DNA of 64,000 nucleotides from Oxytricha trifallax (taxonomy: Eukaryota; Ciliophora; Spirotrichea; Sporadotrichida; Oxytrichidae): contig ARYC01019439.1 of assembly GCA_000711775.1 (NCBI GenBank), positions 1-64,000 of the forward strand, in the 5' to 3' direction. This document shows positions 47,401 to 58,975 of the stretch, in pieces. Position 1 is the stretch's first letter. Every line of letters starts with the position of its first letter. Made by a program: the position numbers and the translations under genes. A model generated the notes under the pieces. That model saw nothing but the letters and a program-made list of their open reading frames with translations, did no database searches and was not told where the DNA came from.

Positions 47401-47787
47401 GCTGAGGATAAAGCTGAAGCAGTAGAAGAAGATAAATCTGTTGCAAGAGAGAAAATGCAGCATGATGTTATTTCTTCTAATTAATGCAATGGTTAAGGCA
47501 ATACAGAAATAATTGAACCAGAAAGTGCCGTTGTAAACTAGAATAATAGTATAGATCAAAATTTGAAAAGTGACGCCTATGATGCTGGCGAAGATGTCAA
47601 TACACTCAAAGAGATCAAACAAAGCGTAAAGATGAAAAATATTAATAGTAAAATATAAGTTGCGAATAACTTGAAAGTACAATAAGAGGTTCCAGCAACC
47701 AAATCTCGCTATGGAAGAATCACAGGTAAGAGGACTTAAGCACCTCAACCTAATTTAAAGGTAACTCTTAAAAGGCTTAAACAATGA
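44425..47787 (+). pseudogene. SecA-like DEAD-type ATPase gene, element C
   Basis: Starts MNSIQPAILKPFDNSQLQN. The N-terminal ~480 residues are helical with a basic patch KRGRRSKYDG. The ATPase motifs are INIGVGNGKTLLCSTLAVF, IVLIDEYDWILFDGSI, RLVGFNGSTLSL, TPVIIVANQSYS, LLNEQQGRGTDLKTN, GGLFLIVSDVFSTRS and QQIIGRVVRLCLKG. A Glu/Gln-rich tail (~230 residues) ends RYGRITGKRTQAPQPN, TGA at 47785-47787. Lesions: a TGA near 45149, frame changes near 45418, 46195, 46780 and 47080. Motif VI has GRVVRL instead of GRIGRL. It is homologous along its length to the A and B proteins, including the unusual DEYDW-x2-FDGS, so the family is monophyletic. Confidence 0.85.
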
Positions 47788-47927
47788 TTGCAAATGGATC
47801 ATGGTAGTGATTGAAAGATAATTAAACAATAAATAGGATTGAATTCGTTTTTAAGTAGATTTCTAACAATTAAGATTAAATTAACTCTTTTTATATGATT
47901 AATCAAGGGCTCAGATTCTTCACTCCA

Positions 47928-48732
47928 TCAAGGAATTTTATTAATTCGACAATACTCTGCCCTCGTTATCAATTACACCACTCTCATGTAATTAATGAAC
48001 CAACGATTTGTATCCAGAGAGGTCATCTATTTGTGATTTATGTCAAAAAATTCATCTCTCATTCTTTTGTTCTCTTCAAGGTATTTTTACTTGCTGCCTC
48101 TTAGTGCCTGTTCTTAATTTTTTACTTCTTCTAAGTCTCTCTGATTTCTTTTTCTTTGCGAAGATTATTTTATCAAATGCGCAGAGCGCCCTTTTTAAAC
48201 TAAAAAAAGGTGAAGTCTTTAAGAGCTTACCACTATAGCTCAAGGACTCGCTCAAAGCTTAAGCAAATTCAGGCTTCATGTGAACAATTAAGTTATTAGT
48301 GTTATCCAATCGATCTCTTCTCTTCTTTTTTGCATTATAAATCATATTGTTGATACCATCTATGTCAAGGGAAAGGAGAATATCACAAATCCACTTTTTA
48401 TCTAAGTGAAGCTAATCACATTGATCTGGCAAGAAGGCCAACAGGTAGGCTTATCTCTAGCATAATCTAAAAAATCTTCAGCTGTAAGCCCTTCTATTTA
48501 AGGGACAGCAGCTACTATTACATCAGACCTTCTCAGTACTAAATAAATTAGGATTGAATTAATTTACCTCTTTCTAACCGTTTAAAATTGCTTTGAGAAA
48601 GTAAATGTTACAGCAAGTCATCTTAGGGAGATACGCCCCACACTCCTAAGTGAGAAAGTCATAAAGCTCTTTCTTTGAACCTATCTTTTCACGAACTTAA
48701 TGTACGTTGACTTGAGAAAGATTGTGATCCAT
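47928..48732 (-). CDS. 22-kDa-like coiled-coil protein, element C
   Basis: Starts MDHNLSQVNVHQVREKIGSK at 48732 on the minus strand, then KKELYDFLTQECGAYLPKM and NIYFLKAILNG. After a probable intron it reads VIVAAVPQIEGLTAEDFLDY, DKKWICDILLSLDIDG, MIYNAKKKRRDRLDNTNN, MKPEFAQALSESLSYS, and a C-terminal piece NRWFINYMRVVQLI ending TGA at 47928-47930. Several frame changes occur. It aligns with the element A protein throughout and more weakly with the TBE 22-kDa ORF. Confidence 0.68.
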
Positions 48733-48934
48733 CTTGAAATTCAATTTTAAGTCTATAAAGATGTTATGGTGATAATGCTACTTTCCCTGAAGAGAGATTT
48801 TTTGTTGTGTATTTTTTAACTAATTAATAATTTGTACATTCAGATATTAAATATAAGTCAAAGGTATTCTATATAGAGAATAATTATTTGGCTTAAAATT
48901 ATTAATTTTTTAACTAGAATTATTATTGATAAAA

Positions 48935-50572
48935 ATGAAAAAGTCATAGTAGAAAGATATACGATCATTTTATTCCTAGAGTTAATAGCAACTGGAAAGC
49001 AGTATAAATTCTTCGTAAAGCTCTCATGATTCAAATGATAACTCCAAAGTACCTCTAAATATTGAGATGAGCTACATAACTAGCTAACTAATAGTTTGGA
49101 ACTCTTAATAAGCTGTAGACCCCTAGCTAGAATGTTTGGATTTAACTATACTAAAAGAATTAGAGGAGCCATTAGAATAAAGTGCTTAAGGCAGCAATTA
49201 ATTATGGGAAATATCGGATCCTACAGATTTAATAAAAGGGCTTTTACCTGAAAAAATTTCAAATTATTCTTTGGAGTTGGATGATCTGGAAGAATTACTT
49301 GCTAAAGCAGTGTTTATTCATCTAAGAGTTAGAAGTTCAAAAGTTGTAGAAGATCTGCAAAAGTAAGAGATTCTTGTTTAATCAAAGGAAATAATTTAAA
49401 ATCTAAAGGCTACTATCAATGAAACAGCATTTTCTAGAAACGAAAATTAAGCATTAGATATAAGAAGTATATCCCAGGAATCGATAAAACCATTAAGATT
49501 AGATAAAGGGAAAAGAGTTAATCTAACTTAAAGTATCGACACTGATTTGATTATTTAGCTGCTAAAGGATAGGTCAGTTACGAAGAAGTAAATATGTCAA
49601 AGATTTAAGATAAGCTACTTTAAGCTAAATTAGATTTTGTCAAATTCTAGTCATGGCTCAGAAAGATTAAAGCTAGAAAGTAAACTATACAGGCGACGAT
49701 AGAGTAGTTGGATTTCCATATTTTTAAAATAGCAGGTCAATGAGTGTAATGAATTCATTTCATTGAAATAATTGCAGTGCAAAATATACTAAACCTTCAA
49801 GAGAAAGGTTTCACTTTATTAAATCCAAAACTGCTTAAAAAATTAGTTGGGTTTAAGCTACAAAAGAATTTATTACTAAGACAATAGATCAATATCAAAA
49901 AGAACTAGGATTCTACATCAATTCGCCGCTAAAACATATATAAATTATCTATTTCAAGAAAAGGTTATTATAAACATTGATGAAAGTAGTATTCAACACA
50001 ACAGCGCTCCTTTAAAAGGCTGGAGTTATGTGGGCAAAAAGACATTTTCTACAGCTTAAAAGCGAATAAGCCGTTTAAATATAATCGCTGCAGCCTTTAG
50101 TGATGGAAATTTCATGTTCACTGTTAATTCTGGTAAGAAAAATAGTATAAATTTTATGTATTTTGTGATTAAGCTCTGCAATCATTTGAAGTTAATTGAT
50201 AAAGAATGGCGAGATAAATTCGTTCTTCAAATTGATAATGCGACCTATCATTGAAGTACTTACACATAGCACAAATTAAAATAACTCAAAATCCCAATAT
50301 CTTATTTGGGTCCATATCAATTTGATTTGGCTCCAGTTGAGAAAGTTTTTGCACATATAAAAAGAAAGTTTTGGAATACCTCTAAAATAAGCCTCTCCAA
50401 TAAGTAATTTAATTACAAGATTTAATAAATTCCCTTATTATTTAGGAAGTAACTTGTTAAATAGTATTCGTCCCATATCTAAGATCTTGATTTCTCATGG
50501 GTAAAAAAGGCTTTTGACACTTCTCTCAGGAATTCTCTATTATTCCTGGTAAATCCTACTGCTTCAACTTGA
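48935..50572 (+). pseudogene. DDE_3-type transposase, element C (damaged)
   Basis: Starts MKKSQQKDIRSFYSQSQQQL. The core reads VIINIDESSIQ, then GWSYVGKKTFSTAQKRISRL, FVLQIDNATYH (second Asp), a TGA, then ISYLGPYQFDLAPVEKVFAH (final Glu) and IKRKFWNTSKISLSNK. GW at the loop after the first Asp supports the view that element A's TGA there is a mutated TGG. The end is placed at the TGA at 50570-50572 with moderate certainty. Confidence 0.78.
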
Positions 50573-50599
50573 AAAACAGTTCTCGAAATGTTTTTTGAA

Positions 50600-52070
50600 T
50601 AAACATGCACCTTTATTGGGTGTCAATTATGACTAAAGTTGATATTCTAGTTTTTTCACCACTAATTTTATTTGTAAAAATCTTACACTTGAAATTCTTT
50701 TTTTATTTATCCTTAAATTAAGCTTTGGAAATTTATTACTTTCCAAGCACTTCTAAAATAATTCATATTTTTCCTGAGATAATTATGTGAAAATTTGTAT
50801 TTGACTTTGTTATTGATTGATTTGGTACACGAGAGAAATTGTGCCAGTATAAATTTTGGATTTAAAGTATATGGGTTTACCTTTGGTCTGTGTATCATTA
50901 TTGCTTGAGTTCATTTGAATTTTGCTAAGTTTTGATTAAAGTGTTTAACATCAATGTCATTTTCATAATGGAAATCAGACTTTATCAGTGATATATAGTT
51001 TTTTTATACAGCAGAGATAGGACCATTCATTTAGTAATATTGTAAATTACTGTGTATTTGTGCAGTAAACTTTGGCTTAGTAAATAGAAATATCATAATA
51101 ACAACGAACCCAATCCAATTTCATATTTCTTCCTCCTTATTTTCTTGAGTAAAAGCAAATCTATTAGCTTAAGTGTATTCTATTTAGTCAATCAAACGAA
51201 TTGGATTCTAATTGTCTTTATTTCAATTAAGATAGCTTTTTTATTGGATTTTCAAACTTTTTAGATTGTGAGTTAATCACAAAATTTCAACATTCAATAA
51301 TGCCAAACATTCCATTACGAGACCCCTTTTGAGCTCTTTTTTGTTCTTTATTATGAGAATCGAGTTTTTAAAGAAATTGATTGATTAAATTTAAAGGAAT
51401 TCTTAGCAAAATTCTGGAATCTCAGAGGGCTTTGACCAAGTCATATTCTTTTTTAGAGTTTTTGCTTATTATAATAGCAGTATAAATTCAAAGCATTACA
51501 AATAATGTTCAGTCAAAAGGATTAATGTTTCTTGCTTTTTTATTGAAGGTAGTGCTAATATTCACATAAGAACTTTAACTTGAGATTGATTTAATCAAGT
51601 AATTTTAATTCTAAACCACTGAATCATTTCATTATCGGTGAACTTTATCCTATAAAAAAAAAAAAAAAATTAAATTTAAAAGTAAAAATCTCCCTTAGAA
51701 CCCGGATGGGTTCCTCACAAATGCACGGGGATTTTTGAAAATACATTACCTTAAATTTACTGTAATATTATGGGACCAAGTTTTTCAAATCCCGGATTTT
51801 GATTTTGATATTAGATCCTAAATTTTTGTTTATAAACTATAGTAATCAATTTTGTTAAGCATTAAATCCAAAACTCTGAATATTTAATTTGAAAATTTTG
51901 AATATTTAGCGATTAAGCTAAGGAAACTTCTCAGTAAATTTATTCGTGATCTTCAAAATTTAGTCTGAAAAAAGCATACTTAACAGTATTTTATTATTTA
52001 TATTTAATTGATTTAAAAGTCAAAATTTACTTATATAGTTTATGAAAATGCGTTACCAATAAGGTATTTA
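50600..52070. other. AT-rich spacer with an A16 run
   Basis: 51654-51669 is a run of A. 51690-51730 (CTTAGAACCCGGATGGGTTC) is a short GC-richer island. No gene recognised. Likely intergenic DNA upstream of the MT-A70 gene. Confidence 0.45.
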
Positions 52071-53369
52071 ATGAGAAGAAATAAATATCTGCAAAACTTT
52101 TACTCTAAAAATAAATATTTGATTGCAAGAACCAAAAAGATTTGTATAAGTATGTTTGTTTTTATAATTTAAATAATAATTTATTTTAGATATTTAAGGC
52201 CATCAATTTGGATAAAATTCACAGAGTTTCAGCATCAACTAAGAACCCTAAACTTAAACTACTTACAGTGATAACTTTAGTTAAAACATTTATTAAAATC
52301 AACAACATTAGAGTGCAGATACAAAAAATTGGTATGCATCAGGTGACCAGAACTCATGGAATTACTATTATTAATATCAAGCCTTGCATTATTTCTAGCC
52401 AGACTAAAATTACCATTATTTATAGATCCAGCAGTAGTAAGCCTATAACTAATACCTGCAAAGTATAAATCTAATGTCTCTCCAATAAAATTAATCTTTA
52501 TCATTATCAAATAAAGGTTCATCTTATTAAGATATTAATAATATTTAGAATGAGCAATTGCTTAATACTCAAAACTCAAATCTAAAATCCAATAAATAGT
52601 TTAGTTACATTAACTTAAGTGATTATTACAAAAGATTGAAAATGCACTTGGAAATAACTTAAGAGTAAATATAAAGATTGGAATTCTCCTTTAATAATTT
52701 TAGAGACTTTAAACAATGGTTTTAAGAATAAATCATTATCAAGTTTGGAAGTATGGAAAACTATGAAAGCAAAAGCAAACAATAAATATCAAAAACGTTA
52801 ACAATAATGGTAAAAATAAGAGAAACCAAAAACTATTTAAAAAGTAATTATGGTATCAAAACTAACTACTTGACAAACGATAAAATGCTGGAAATAATTA
52901 TGAAATATAAAGTCTTAGATAAGAGTTAAACTAAACGAAATGATAATGGTTGATATGAAAATTTAGTTTGCTTAGGAAATTTAATTGCTAAAATCTGAAA
53001 ACTAGGAGTTATTAGCTAAGTTAGATAACATGGAACAGTTATATGCCCATTTAGAAGAATAAATGTTAGAGAAATTTAACTTTTAGCAGAATCACGAAAG
53101 TTTAACTTAAATTTAAGAGAAAAGTTAAGAGGAATTCAGAGAAGATGATTATGATGAAATCATCCATTATTCACAAAATACTTCGTAAAGGGCCCCTTGA
53201 GATTATCTACCAAATACATTTTAAATAGTAAAAGAGGAATAAGTTTAATAGTTTAATAATTCTCAACAAAGCAATCATGAGATATAAAATATTCGAATGG
53301 GGATTGAGACAAATTAAAGGAACTGCAATATAATACCAAGGAGATGTACTTAAAAGAGAATTATGGAAT
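52071..53369 (+). CDS. MT-A70 family methyltransferase gene, 5' part
   Basis: ATG at 52071 (MRRNKYLQNFYSKNKYL). A 40-nt intron (52150-52189) is spliced in phase to a Gln-rich region with dozens of TAA/TAG codons (QFGQNSQSFSINQEP, NYYYQYQALHYFQPDQNYHY) and then a helical domain (SDYYKRLKMHLEITQEQIQR, KIRETKNYLKSNYGIKTNYL). A 55-nt intron (52912-52966) leads to a coiled coil (EIQLLKSENQELLAKLDNME). After an apparent 1-nt frame change near 53160 the frame reads LRKGPLEIIYQIHFKQQKRN, IMRYKIFEWGLRQIKG and GDVLKRELWN, where TBE copy 2 interrupts it. The catalytic part resumes after the TBE. Such proteins act in complexes that methylate adenine in RNA or DNA. Confidence 0.85.
52150..52189 (+). other. 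Intron 1 (40 nt) of the MT-A70 gene
   Basis: GTATGT donor, TTTTAG acceptor, AT-rich. Joins KKICI to NIQGHQFGQ in frame. Confidence 0.7.
52912..52966 (+). other. Intron 2 (55 nt) of the MT-A70 gene
   Basis: GTCTTAG donor side and ATTTAG acceptor. Removal avoids the TGA at 52951-52953 and joins EIIMKYK to FAQEIQLLKSENQ in phase. Confidence 0.65.
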
Positions 53370-53487
53370 CAAAACCCCAAAACCCCTTAATGAGGTTTAT
53401 AAGTGCTTTGATTTGTAGGGAATTTGTTAGGGGTTGGGGTTATTAATAGGTTTAATGTGAAATTTATAGCAAATCTATTTAATTTAA

Positions 53488-54925
53488 TCACTCAAAATGC
53501 ACCTTAGGATCATGTGGGAGAGGTCTGAAGTTTATCTTACTTAACCACAACTATATCTGCTCTATTGATATGTCTGATCTTGAGTTAGGTTTAAATATTA
53601 TTGACTCTGCCATTTGTTTCATTGATTGAGATACTCTTGTTTTGTCAATAAATTGCTTTATTCTTTGTTTAGCATCCTTCTCGCATCTTGTAGAGCAGTA
53701 TTCATTGCGAGGCATATCGCACTCTATTATTATTGCTGCTAAAGCCCACACATCCCACTAAAAGTCTCCATCTCTCCAGTCTTCTCTTTCTGGATAGTAC
53801 CCTTGCGTTCCCATTACAGTTCCAAGCCTTGATACTTCCACTCTTTAGGCTCTGTTGAAATCGATTATTGCTACTATTACAGGTGAGAAGTTTATCATTA
53901 TATATTCTGGCTTCAAATCTCTGTGAACAAACCCTAACTTATGAAGCTCTTTAATACCTATACGGTCTGAGTTGCTATTTATCCAAGTTACTTATGATTC
54001 CTTTGATCAGTTATGAAATCTCTTAGGGTCATTTCATAGAGTGGAAGTCTGAAAGCAACATGATACTTGACAAGGAGAACAGCATCTAGCTATTAAGTAA
54101 CTACACTCCTTAAACTTTGATTGAGTGAGAACTTGATACTCATTTGTAAACTCCATCTAATATTTATCATCACTTAAGAGATAATTGAAGGGATACACCT
54201 TGTATGCGTATTGATGATCATCGATAACTTTCATATCAAAGGAGTCTTCTAATATTAGGTAGCTTTAAAGAGAAGTATCTAGGTCAATTTAAGCAAGAAC
54301 CGGTATTTTCTTGTATTGAATCTTGATCATAATTTTTGTTATTTCAGAGGTCAGTTGGTTGCGTGCCTTCCTAAAGTACTATAACTCTCTTGCTTATTCA
54401 GGCACTACGACCTTAGAATATTCCCTCGCTTTTCTTTTGTTGAGAAGCTTCAGCTCAACTTCATGATTCTCAACTTCTATATCTTTCTTGTGAGCTTTTA
54501 ATAGATGCATCTTCAAGTCTCTTGTATCAGAGTATTGCTTAGGCACTCAAAGCAGTCATACTTTCCATCAAATTTATCATGCTTTAAGTATACAGTGGGC
54601 TCGGCTTCTCTATGCTCTTTCTTATGTCTGTACAACTTGATTTATGAGCAAAATCTCTCTCACATAGCTCACAAAAATAGACTTCAGCTTCTTCAGCTTG
54701 TATAGGAATTTCATTAAACCTTTCTCCTCCTCTCTGTCTCCCACACACTTGTTTGCCATTTATTTTCTATTATTAATTTCTATTTTAATAACAGAGACAT
54801 CAAGTGATAGCTCTGGTAGTTCCTTATGAGAGTTCATCACTATCACACTTTTTATTGACGCCAAAGGTAAGTCTCATTTAGTTTGAAGGAAGTGCTGTTG
54901 TTTTTCTTAAAATGTTAGCGCTCAT
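53488..54925 (-). pseudogene. TBE 57-kDa ORF: zinc-finger/kinase-like, copy 2
   Basis: Starts MSANILRKTTALPSNQMRLT at 54925 on the minus strand. Finger-region remnants are frame-broken (around 54530-54700). The kinase part includes YAYKVYPFNYLLSDDKYQME, IGIKELHKLGFVHRDLKPEY and VIVAIIDFNRA. The HRDLKPEN Asn is Tyr here, and DFG is DFN, both expected to harm phosphotransfer. It ends in PHDPKVHFE, TGA at 53488-53490. The length is not a multiple of three, so indels are present. Compared with copy 1 it lacks the nested foldback element. Confidence 0.85.
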
Positions 54926-55104
54926 ATTTAAATTTGAATTTAAAATTATAAAACTGCCTCTATAACTGAGAGCTTATATGAGAGCTTTCCAAGCCAACAA
55001 GTTTCAAGGGAAGTTCTTAGAGTATAAGAGAAGAATTATGAGTGTTAAGAGACGATCCAGTTCTACATATGGGTGAGGAAGTAACCATTTTTACTTTCAA
55101 TAAT

Positions 55105-55290
55105 AAAGTGATTATAGTACGTACCGATTTAGGAGGTGCACCTAATTAAGTACGTACTGCTTTAAGAGGTATTTTGTGATTTTATGATTAAAATTAGGGT
55201 GCTCCTAATTAAGTACTAGCTTAAATTAATGCTCCTAATTAAGTAATAGCATTTTAGGAGCTGCTCCTAATTAAGTACGTACCAATTTAA
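55105..55290. promoter_or_regulatory. Divergent intergenic region with GCTCCTAATTAAGTA repeats (TBE copy 2)
   Basis: The word CTCCTAATTAAGTA (or CACCTAATTAAGTACGT) occurs four times between the divergent kinase and 22-kDa genes, with the palindromic GTACGTAC at both ends. TBE copy 1 has a different repeated word in the same place. It is probably a bidirectional promoter with repeated binding sites (inference). Confidence 0.5.
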
Positions 55291-55489
55291 ATTTAAAAAT
55301 ATGGAACTATAACAGTAGAAATTGATATCAATCTCTCAAGCTTGAAACCAGTTCTCAAAACCTTCTCCATATCCTACTTAGAGGTTGACCTACTAAAGGA
55401 TGCCCATATTTAATAGTAAGTTTACAGAGGTATATAATTGAAATCAATAAACTTAAATTTGAATATCATTTCTTAGATCTGTAAACAAG

Positions 55490-56274
55490 ATGGAGTCAAT
55501 GAATGATGTAATGAAAAGAGTGCAAGCACAAGAATTGATTCAGAGATTTAGAAGCAAGGAGGATTTGCACCGCTACCTGGTGCAGCAAGGTATTAAACTC
55601 ATAGTAACTCATCTTGATTATGTAGTTGGTTTGTTCTTGCCAACGATGGAAGGTACCAAAATTTCATTTCTAAGGGCGATACTCTGCGAAGAGAAGAAGC
55701 ATTGAAAACTTAAGATGTAAAGTTTGCAGAGATTCCAAACTATCCAGAAATCTCAGTGACGAACTTATATGATGATGCTATGAACGACCCAGAGGTTTCG
55801 CTGTACCTGCCTACTAAGAAACAGTTCTCAAATAAACTGCATGAAAGAAACTATTTCTTTGGCATACTTGCAACAATTAAAGGCGATTACTTGAAAGAAA
55901 TTATTCAAGAATCTCATAAGAAAAGGTACAGCATCTCTTCAGAGATAAAGACAAACAAGGGATCAAGATAAGTGAGAGCTGGCTATCAGAGCTGAAGAAG
56001 AACCCTTATATTTCAAGTAAGATTTATAGCTTAACTCTTTAGAAAAATCTGGTACTGGCATCTTCTCAATGAAGGAATAGAGCAAGCTTCACAGAGAGCG
56101 AAAGTCGCAGACAAAGTATGAAGTCAGCAAGAGACTTTATTCAAATATCAGCCACCAGAGTCAATGAAAATAGATGCCGGAGATGGCAGGAAGAGAAGAA
56201 AATTAGGAGCAGGAAAGCAAGAAATAGAAGAAAAGAAAGAGAAGCCAGCTCCAACAAAAGAATTTTAAATGTGA
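55490..56274 (+). pseudogene. TBE 22-kDa ORF, copy 2 (one frameshift)
   Basis: Starts MESMNDVMKRVQAQELIQRF, then RSKEDLHRYLVQQGIKLIV, VGLFLPTMEGTKISFLRAIL and CEEKKH. A frame change near 55705 is followed by IPNYPEISVTNLYDDAMNDP, SNKLHERNYFFGILATIKGD and a lysine-rich tail ending EKPAPTKEFQM, TGA at 56272-56274. The protein is better preserved than in copy 1: both copy-1 TGA codons are AGA here. It converges with the transposase gene, whose stop is only 9 bp away. Confidence 0.88.
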
Positions 56275-56283
56275 CTTATATAT

Positions 56284-57347
56284 TCATTAACTTAACTACA
56301 AAACTTATTTATAGACATTCACTCTCCCTTCTTTAGCACACTTTTAAGCGAACAAATTATCTACTCTCTTCGCTGAGCTTTTAATAAAGTTTACTGTGTC
56401 GATAGGTAGGTCATGCATCAAGTGATATAGCAGCAGTTTCTTGTAATGAACTTTTAATATTCCCCAGTAGAACTCAATTCCATTAAACTATGGACTGTAA
56501 GGTACGTTGAACACTGGCGTTATTCTAAGTTGTATAACTCTTCCTTGTTTCTTTAGTCTTATGAACAGAAAGATTATCAACGAATAGTATAATCTCTTAT
56601 TCAGGGTACTTCTCTCTCAGCTGTTCTAAGAACTTTATATACTACTCTGTCTTAATAGATCGAGGATGAATAAGATAAGTTTTTAAACCAGTATCCTCGC
56701 TAATTCCTCCTAGAATTGCCATTGTTTATACCTTGACTTTCTAGTCATATACTTCTATGTTGCTATGCCTCTTATACCAAGACTTTCTAGATGAAAGTGT
56801 TGAATGTAAACACAGCCTCGTCAGCATGAATAAACTTAATATTATTCTATTAGGCTCTCTGCATTTAATTATAAATATAATTTAAGGTGTTGTTGTAAAA
56901 TGGCAGAGTAAAATCAATTACTCTATTGATACGATTTACACCTTTGTAAGAGATACCGTTTCGTTTATAAATGTTTGCAACAGACTGTGCAGAGATCCTC
57001 AACTCAGGGAACTGGCGATGAAACATAATAGCTCGTTAGTCGAGAGAGAAGTGAGCCCAATACTTCAAAGTTTTTTCATTAATAAGATAGTCAATATGAT
57101 TCTATAGAAACTTTGACTTCCTCTTAGGCTAAGAATTCAGCTATTTTTGCTTTAATTACACAGCTTTCAAGCAGTGAGAACGAACAGTTGAGGGACTACG
57201 CTTTAAGAGCAGTGCAATAGACTTATAGTTCAGTACTTGTTTGAGTTACTCACTATACATATCGCATCCATAACGCAGTTTAAAAACTAAATCTATGTAC
57301 TCTTCATCATAAATAGACCCCAAAAGCTTGTAATTTTAGTCTCGCAT
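56284..57347 (-). pseudogene. TBE 42-kDa DDE transposase, copy 2 (frameshifted)
   Basis: Starts MRDQNYKLLGSIYDEEYID at 57347 on the minus strand. The catalytic core is HADEAVFTFNTFI (first Asp), ILFVDNLSVHKTK (second Asp) and SPQFNGIEFYWGILK (Glu). It includes ANIYKRNGISYKGVNRINR, which copy 1 has lost in part. Frameshifts lie near 56795 (before SWYKR) and near 56535 (before RITPVFNVPY). It ends TGA at 56284-56286. Like copy 1, catalytic residues survive. Confidence 0.9.
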
Positions 57348-57428
57348 TTTATTAATAACCCTAACCCCTAACAAATTCCCTACAAATCAAAGCACTTATA
57401 AACCTCATTAAGGGGTTTTGGGGTTTTG

Positions 57429-58030
57429 AATCAAGTTTTGGAGGATAACATAGAAGGATTAATAGGAAATAGATTTGATGTTATTTTGACTGACTCTCCT
57501 TGGGACAGTACAGCTCTAAAATTGGACTACAATACTCTTAAAGATGATCAAATTATGAACAGTATTCCAATTGAAGAATTATAGCAAGATGGGTATTTAT
57601 TTATGTGGATAACAAATAAGAAATTAGAAGTAGAATTAAAATACGTTGAAGATCTTAACTATGAAAGAATCGAAATAATAACTTGGGTAAAAATGAGAAA
57701 AGACGGACTCTTAAGAAATAATATAGGTTACTATTTAAGACACTTTACCGAGTTTTGCTAGGTAGCTAAGAAAAAGGGATCGTTCCATAACCTCAGGATG
57801 ATTTCACACACTCACAACGCTCCAAATATTATAGTAGAAATAGTCAGATAAGGGTCTAGGAAGCCTGATCAACTTTATGAAATTATTGAGACAATGTGTC
57901 CTCATGGCAAGTATTTAAAAATATTTGGTAGAGCACACAACCAACGATAAGAATGGACAACAATAGAAAATTAATCAATAAAAAAGTACAGTAGAGGACC
58001 AAAGATTAAAAGAAAGTACTAAGAAAGAAT
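57429..58030 (+). CDS. MT-A70 family methyltransferase gene, 3' catalytic part
   Basis: After the AAT, the frame reads QVLEDNIEGLIGNRFDVILT, DSPWDSTALKLDYNTLKDDQ, IPIEELQQDGYLFMWITNKK, YERIEIITWVKMRKDGLLRN, IGYYLRHFTEFCQVAKKKGS, NAPNIIVEIVRQGSRKPDQL, ETMCPHGKYLKIFGRAHNQR. This is a complete MT-A70 core: the cofactor motif, the WVK strand, the HFTEFC/VA loop and the KPD-x-LYE plus FGRxHN ending. The catalytic DPPW is DSPW here, so it may be a weak or non-catalytic partner subunit. A basic tail (RGPKIKRKYQERI) follows. The frame stays open to a TGA near 58500, but AT-rich composition suggests an MDS boundary near 58030. Confidence 0.92.
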
Positions 58031-58975
58031 AATTATTTTCTTTTGCCTAACTAACTTATCCACAGTATAGATTGATATTCACAGAGTTAAATATTTGCTT
58101 TTAATTAAAATTTTACATTCTTAAATGTTGTTTAAAATTCATTCTTGGGGTTTTATAACTCTTATATAGAAAGTCAATTATTTTTATGTTGAGAAATTAA
58201 ATTTATAATAATCTAAAGTTATGAATACACATTTTGTATAGAAGTTTACAATAAGTTTTTTAATTTATATTTGGATTTTATAGATAAAATAAATTAATTT
58301 ATATTTATAGATTTTTATCTTATATTTGAGAATCTTAGTTAAAATTACATATGTACAAAAGGAGATTTTCTCAGGAATTTAGAAATGCAACTATGTCAAA
58401 TCTCAAATATGTAGAATGGAGAAGTTTGAATTTGAGATTAAAGTCAATTGGTAATCAGATCAATTTGTGAAAGTTATAAGATGCAATTTGAAATTGACAT
58501 GATCAATTTGTTTGCAATCTTCAAATATCTTAAGAATGATTTGTAAATTTCTACAAATTGTTAACAAATGAATAAGTATGAATAAAATAATTAACTCTAT
58601 ATAAGAAAAGAAATAAAATTGCTAAAAAATAAGAAATTAAGCTAGATTTGTACATCATTTAATTTATTTAATTTTATAATGAAATTTTGCTGAAAATTTA
58701 TAAATAAATTTTATAACTTAATTATGTATATAAAAAATGAACAAACAATTAACAGTATATTGATATTGAAAATAAGTGAATTGAAATTTATAAGTTCCCA
58801 ATAAAGAAATTTATGTCAATATTATGTATAATTTATGAATCATTATTAAAAACTTTAAATAAAATGTATTTGATTGTTAGCAGCTATGGATTGAAAATTT
58901 ATAATTTTCTAAGTATAAATCGATTTAAATTTATCTAAATTAAAATAAGCTTAATAATAAATGCTTATAGCCCTT
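58031..58975. other. AT-rich DNA after the MT-A70 gene
   Basis: No coding signal beyond possible read-through of the MT-A70 frame. It may hold the 3' end of that gene or an IES. Confidence 0.45.

Larger units (their letters stand above)
43850..50600. mobile_element. Element C: diverged member of the SecA-carrying transposon family
   Basis: The gene order and orientation are the same as in element A: SecA-like (plus, 44425-47787), 22-kDa-like (minus, 47928-48732) and DDE transposase (plus, 48935-50572). Protein motifs align with A but the nucleotide sequence is clearly diverged. Its leader (44130-44400) shares the idea but not the exact sequence of the A/B leader (a word like GGATTTTTCAGATACTCAAA versus CGGATTTTTCAATTTTTCCA). 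Exact ends were not found; the boundaries given are approximate. Confidence 0.75.
53370..57428. mobile_element. Telomere-Bearing Element, copy 2 (TBE), inserted in the MT-A70 gene
   Basis: The ends are CAAAACCCCAAAACCCC followed by TTAATGAGGTTTATAAGTGC, with ~78-bp inverted repeats, one base different near the inner end. AAT is duplicated at 53367-53369 and 57429-57431. It carries the same three genes as copy 1: zinc-finger/kinase (minus), 22-kDa (plus) and DDE transposase (minus). Excision leaving one AAT joins ELWN to QVLEDNIEG in frame. The protein is continuous only if the whole 4059-bp element is precisely removed during development. Confidence 0.96.

Noticed and set aside
52190..52911. 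Interpreting the Gln-rich stretch as a non-coding or pseudogene region because of many TAA/TAG
   Set aside because: In ciliate code it is one open frame continuing into a well-preserved MT-A70 core.
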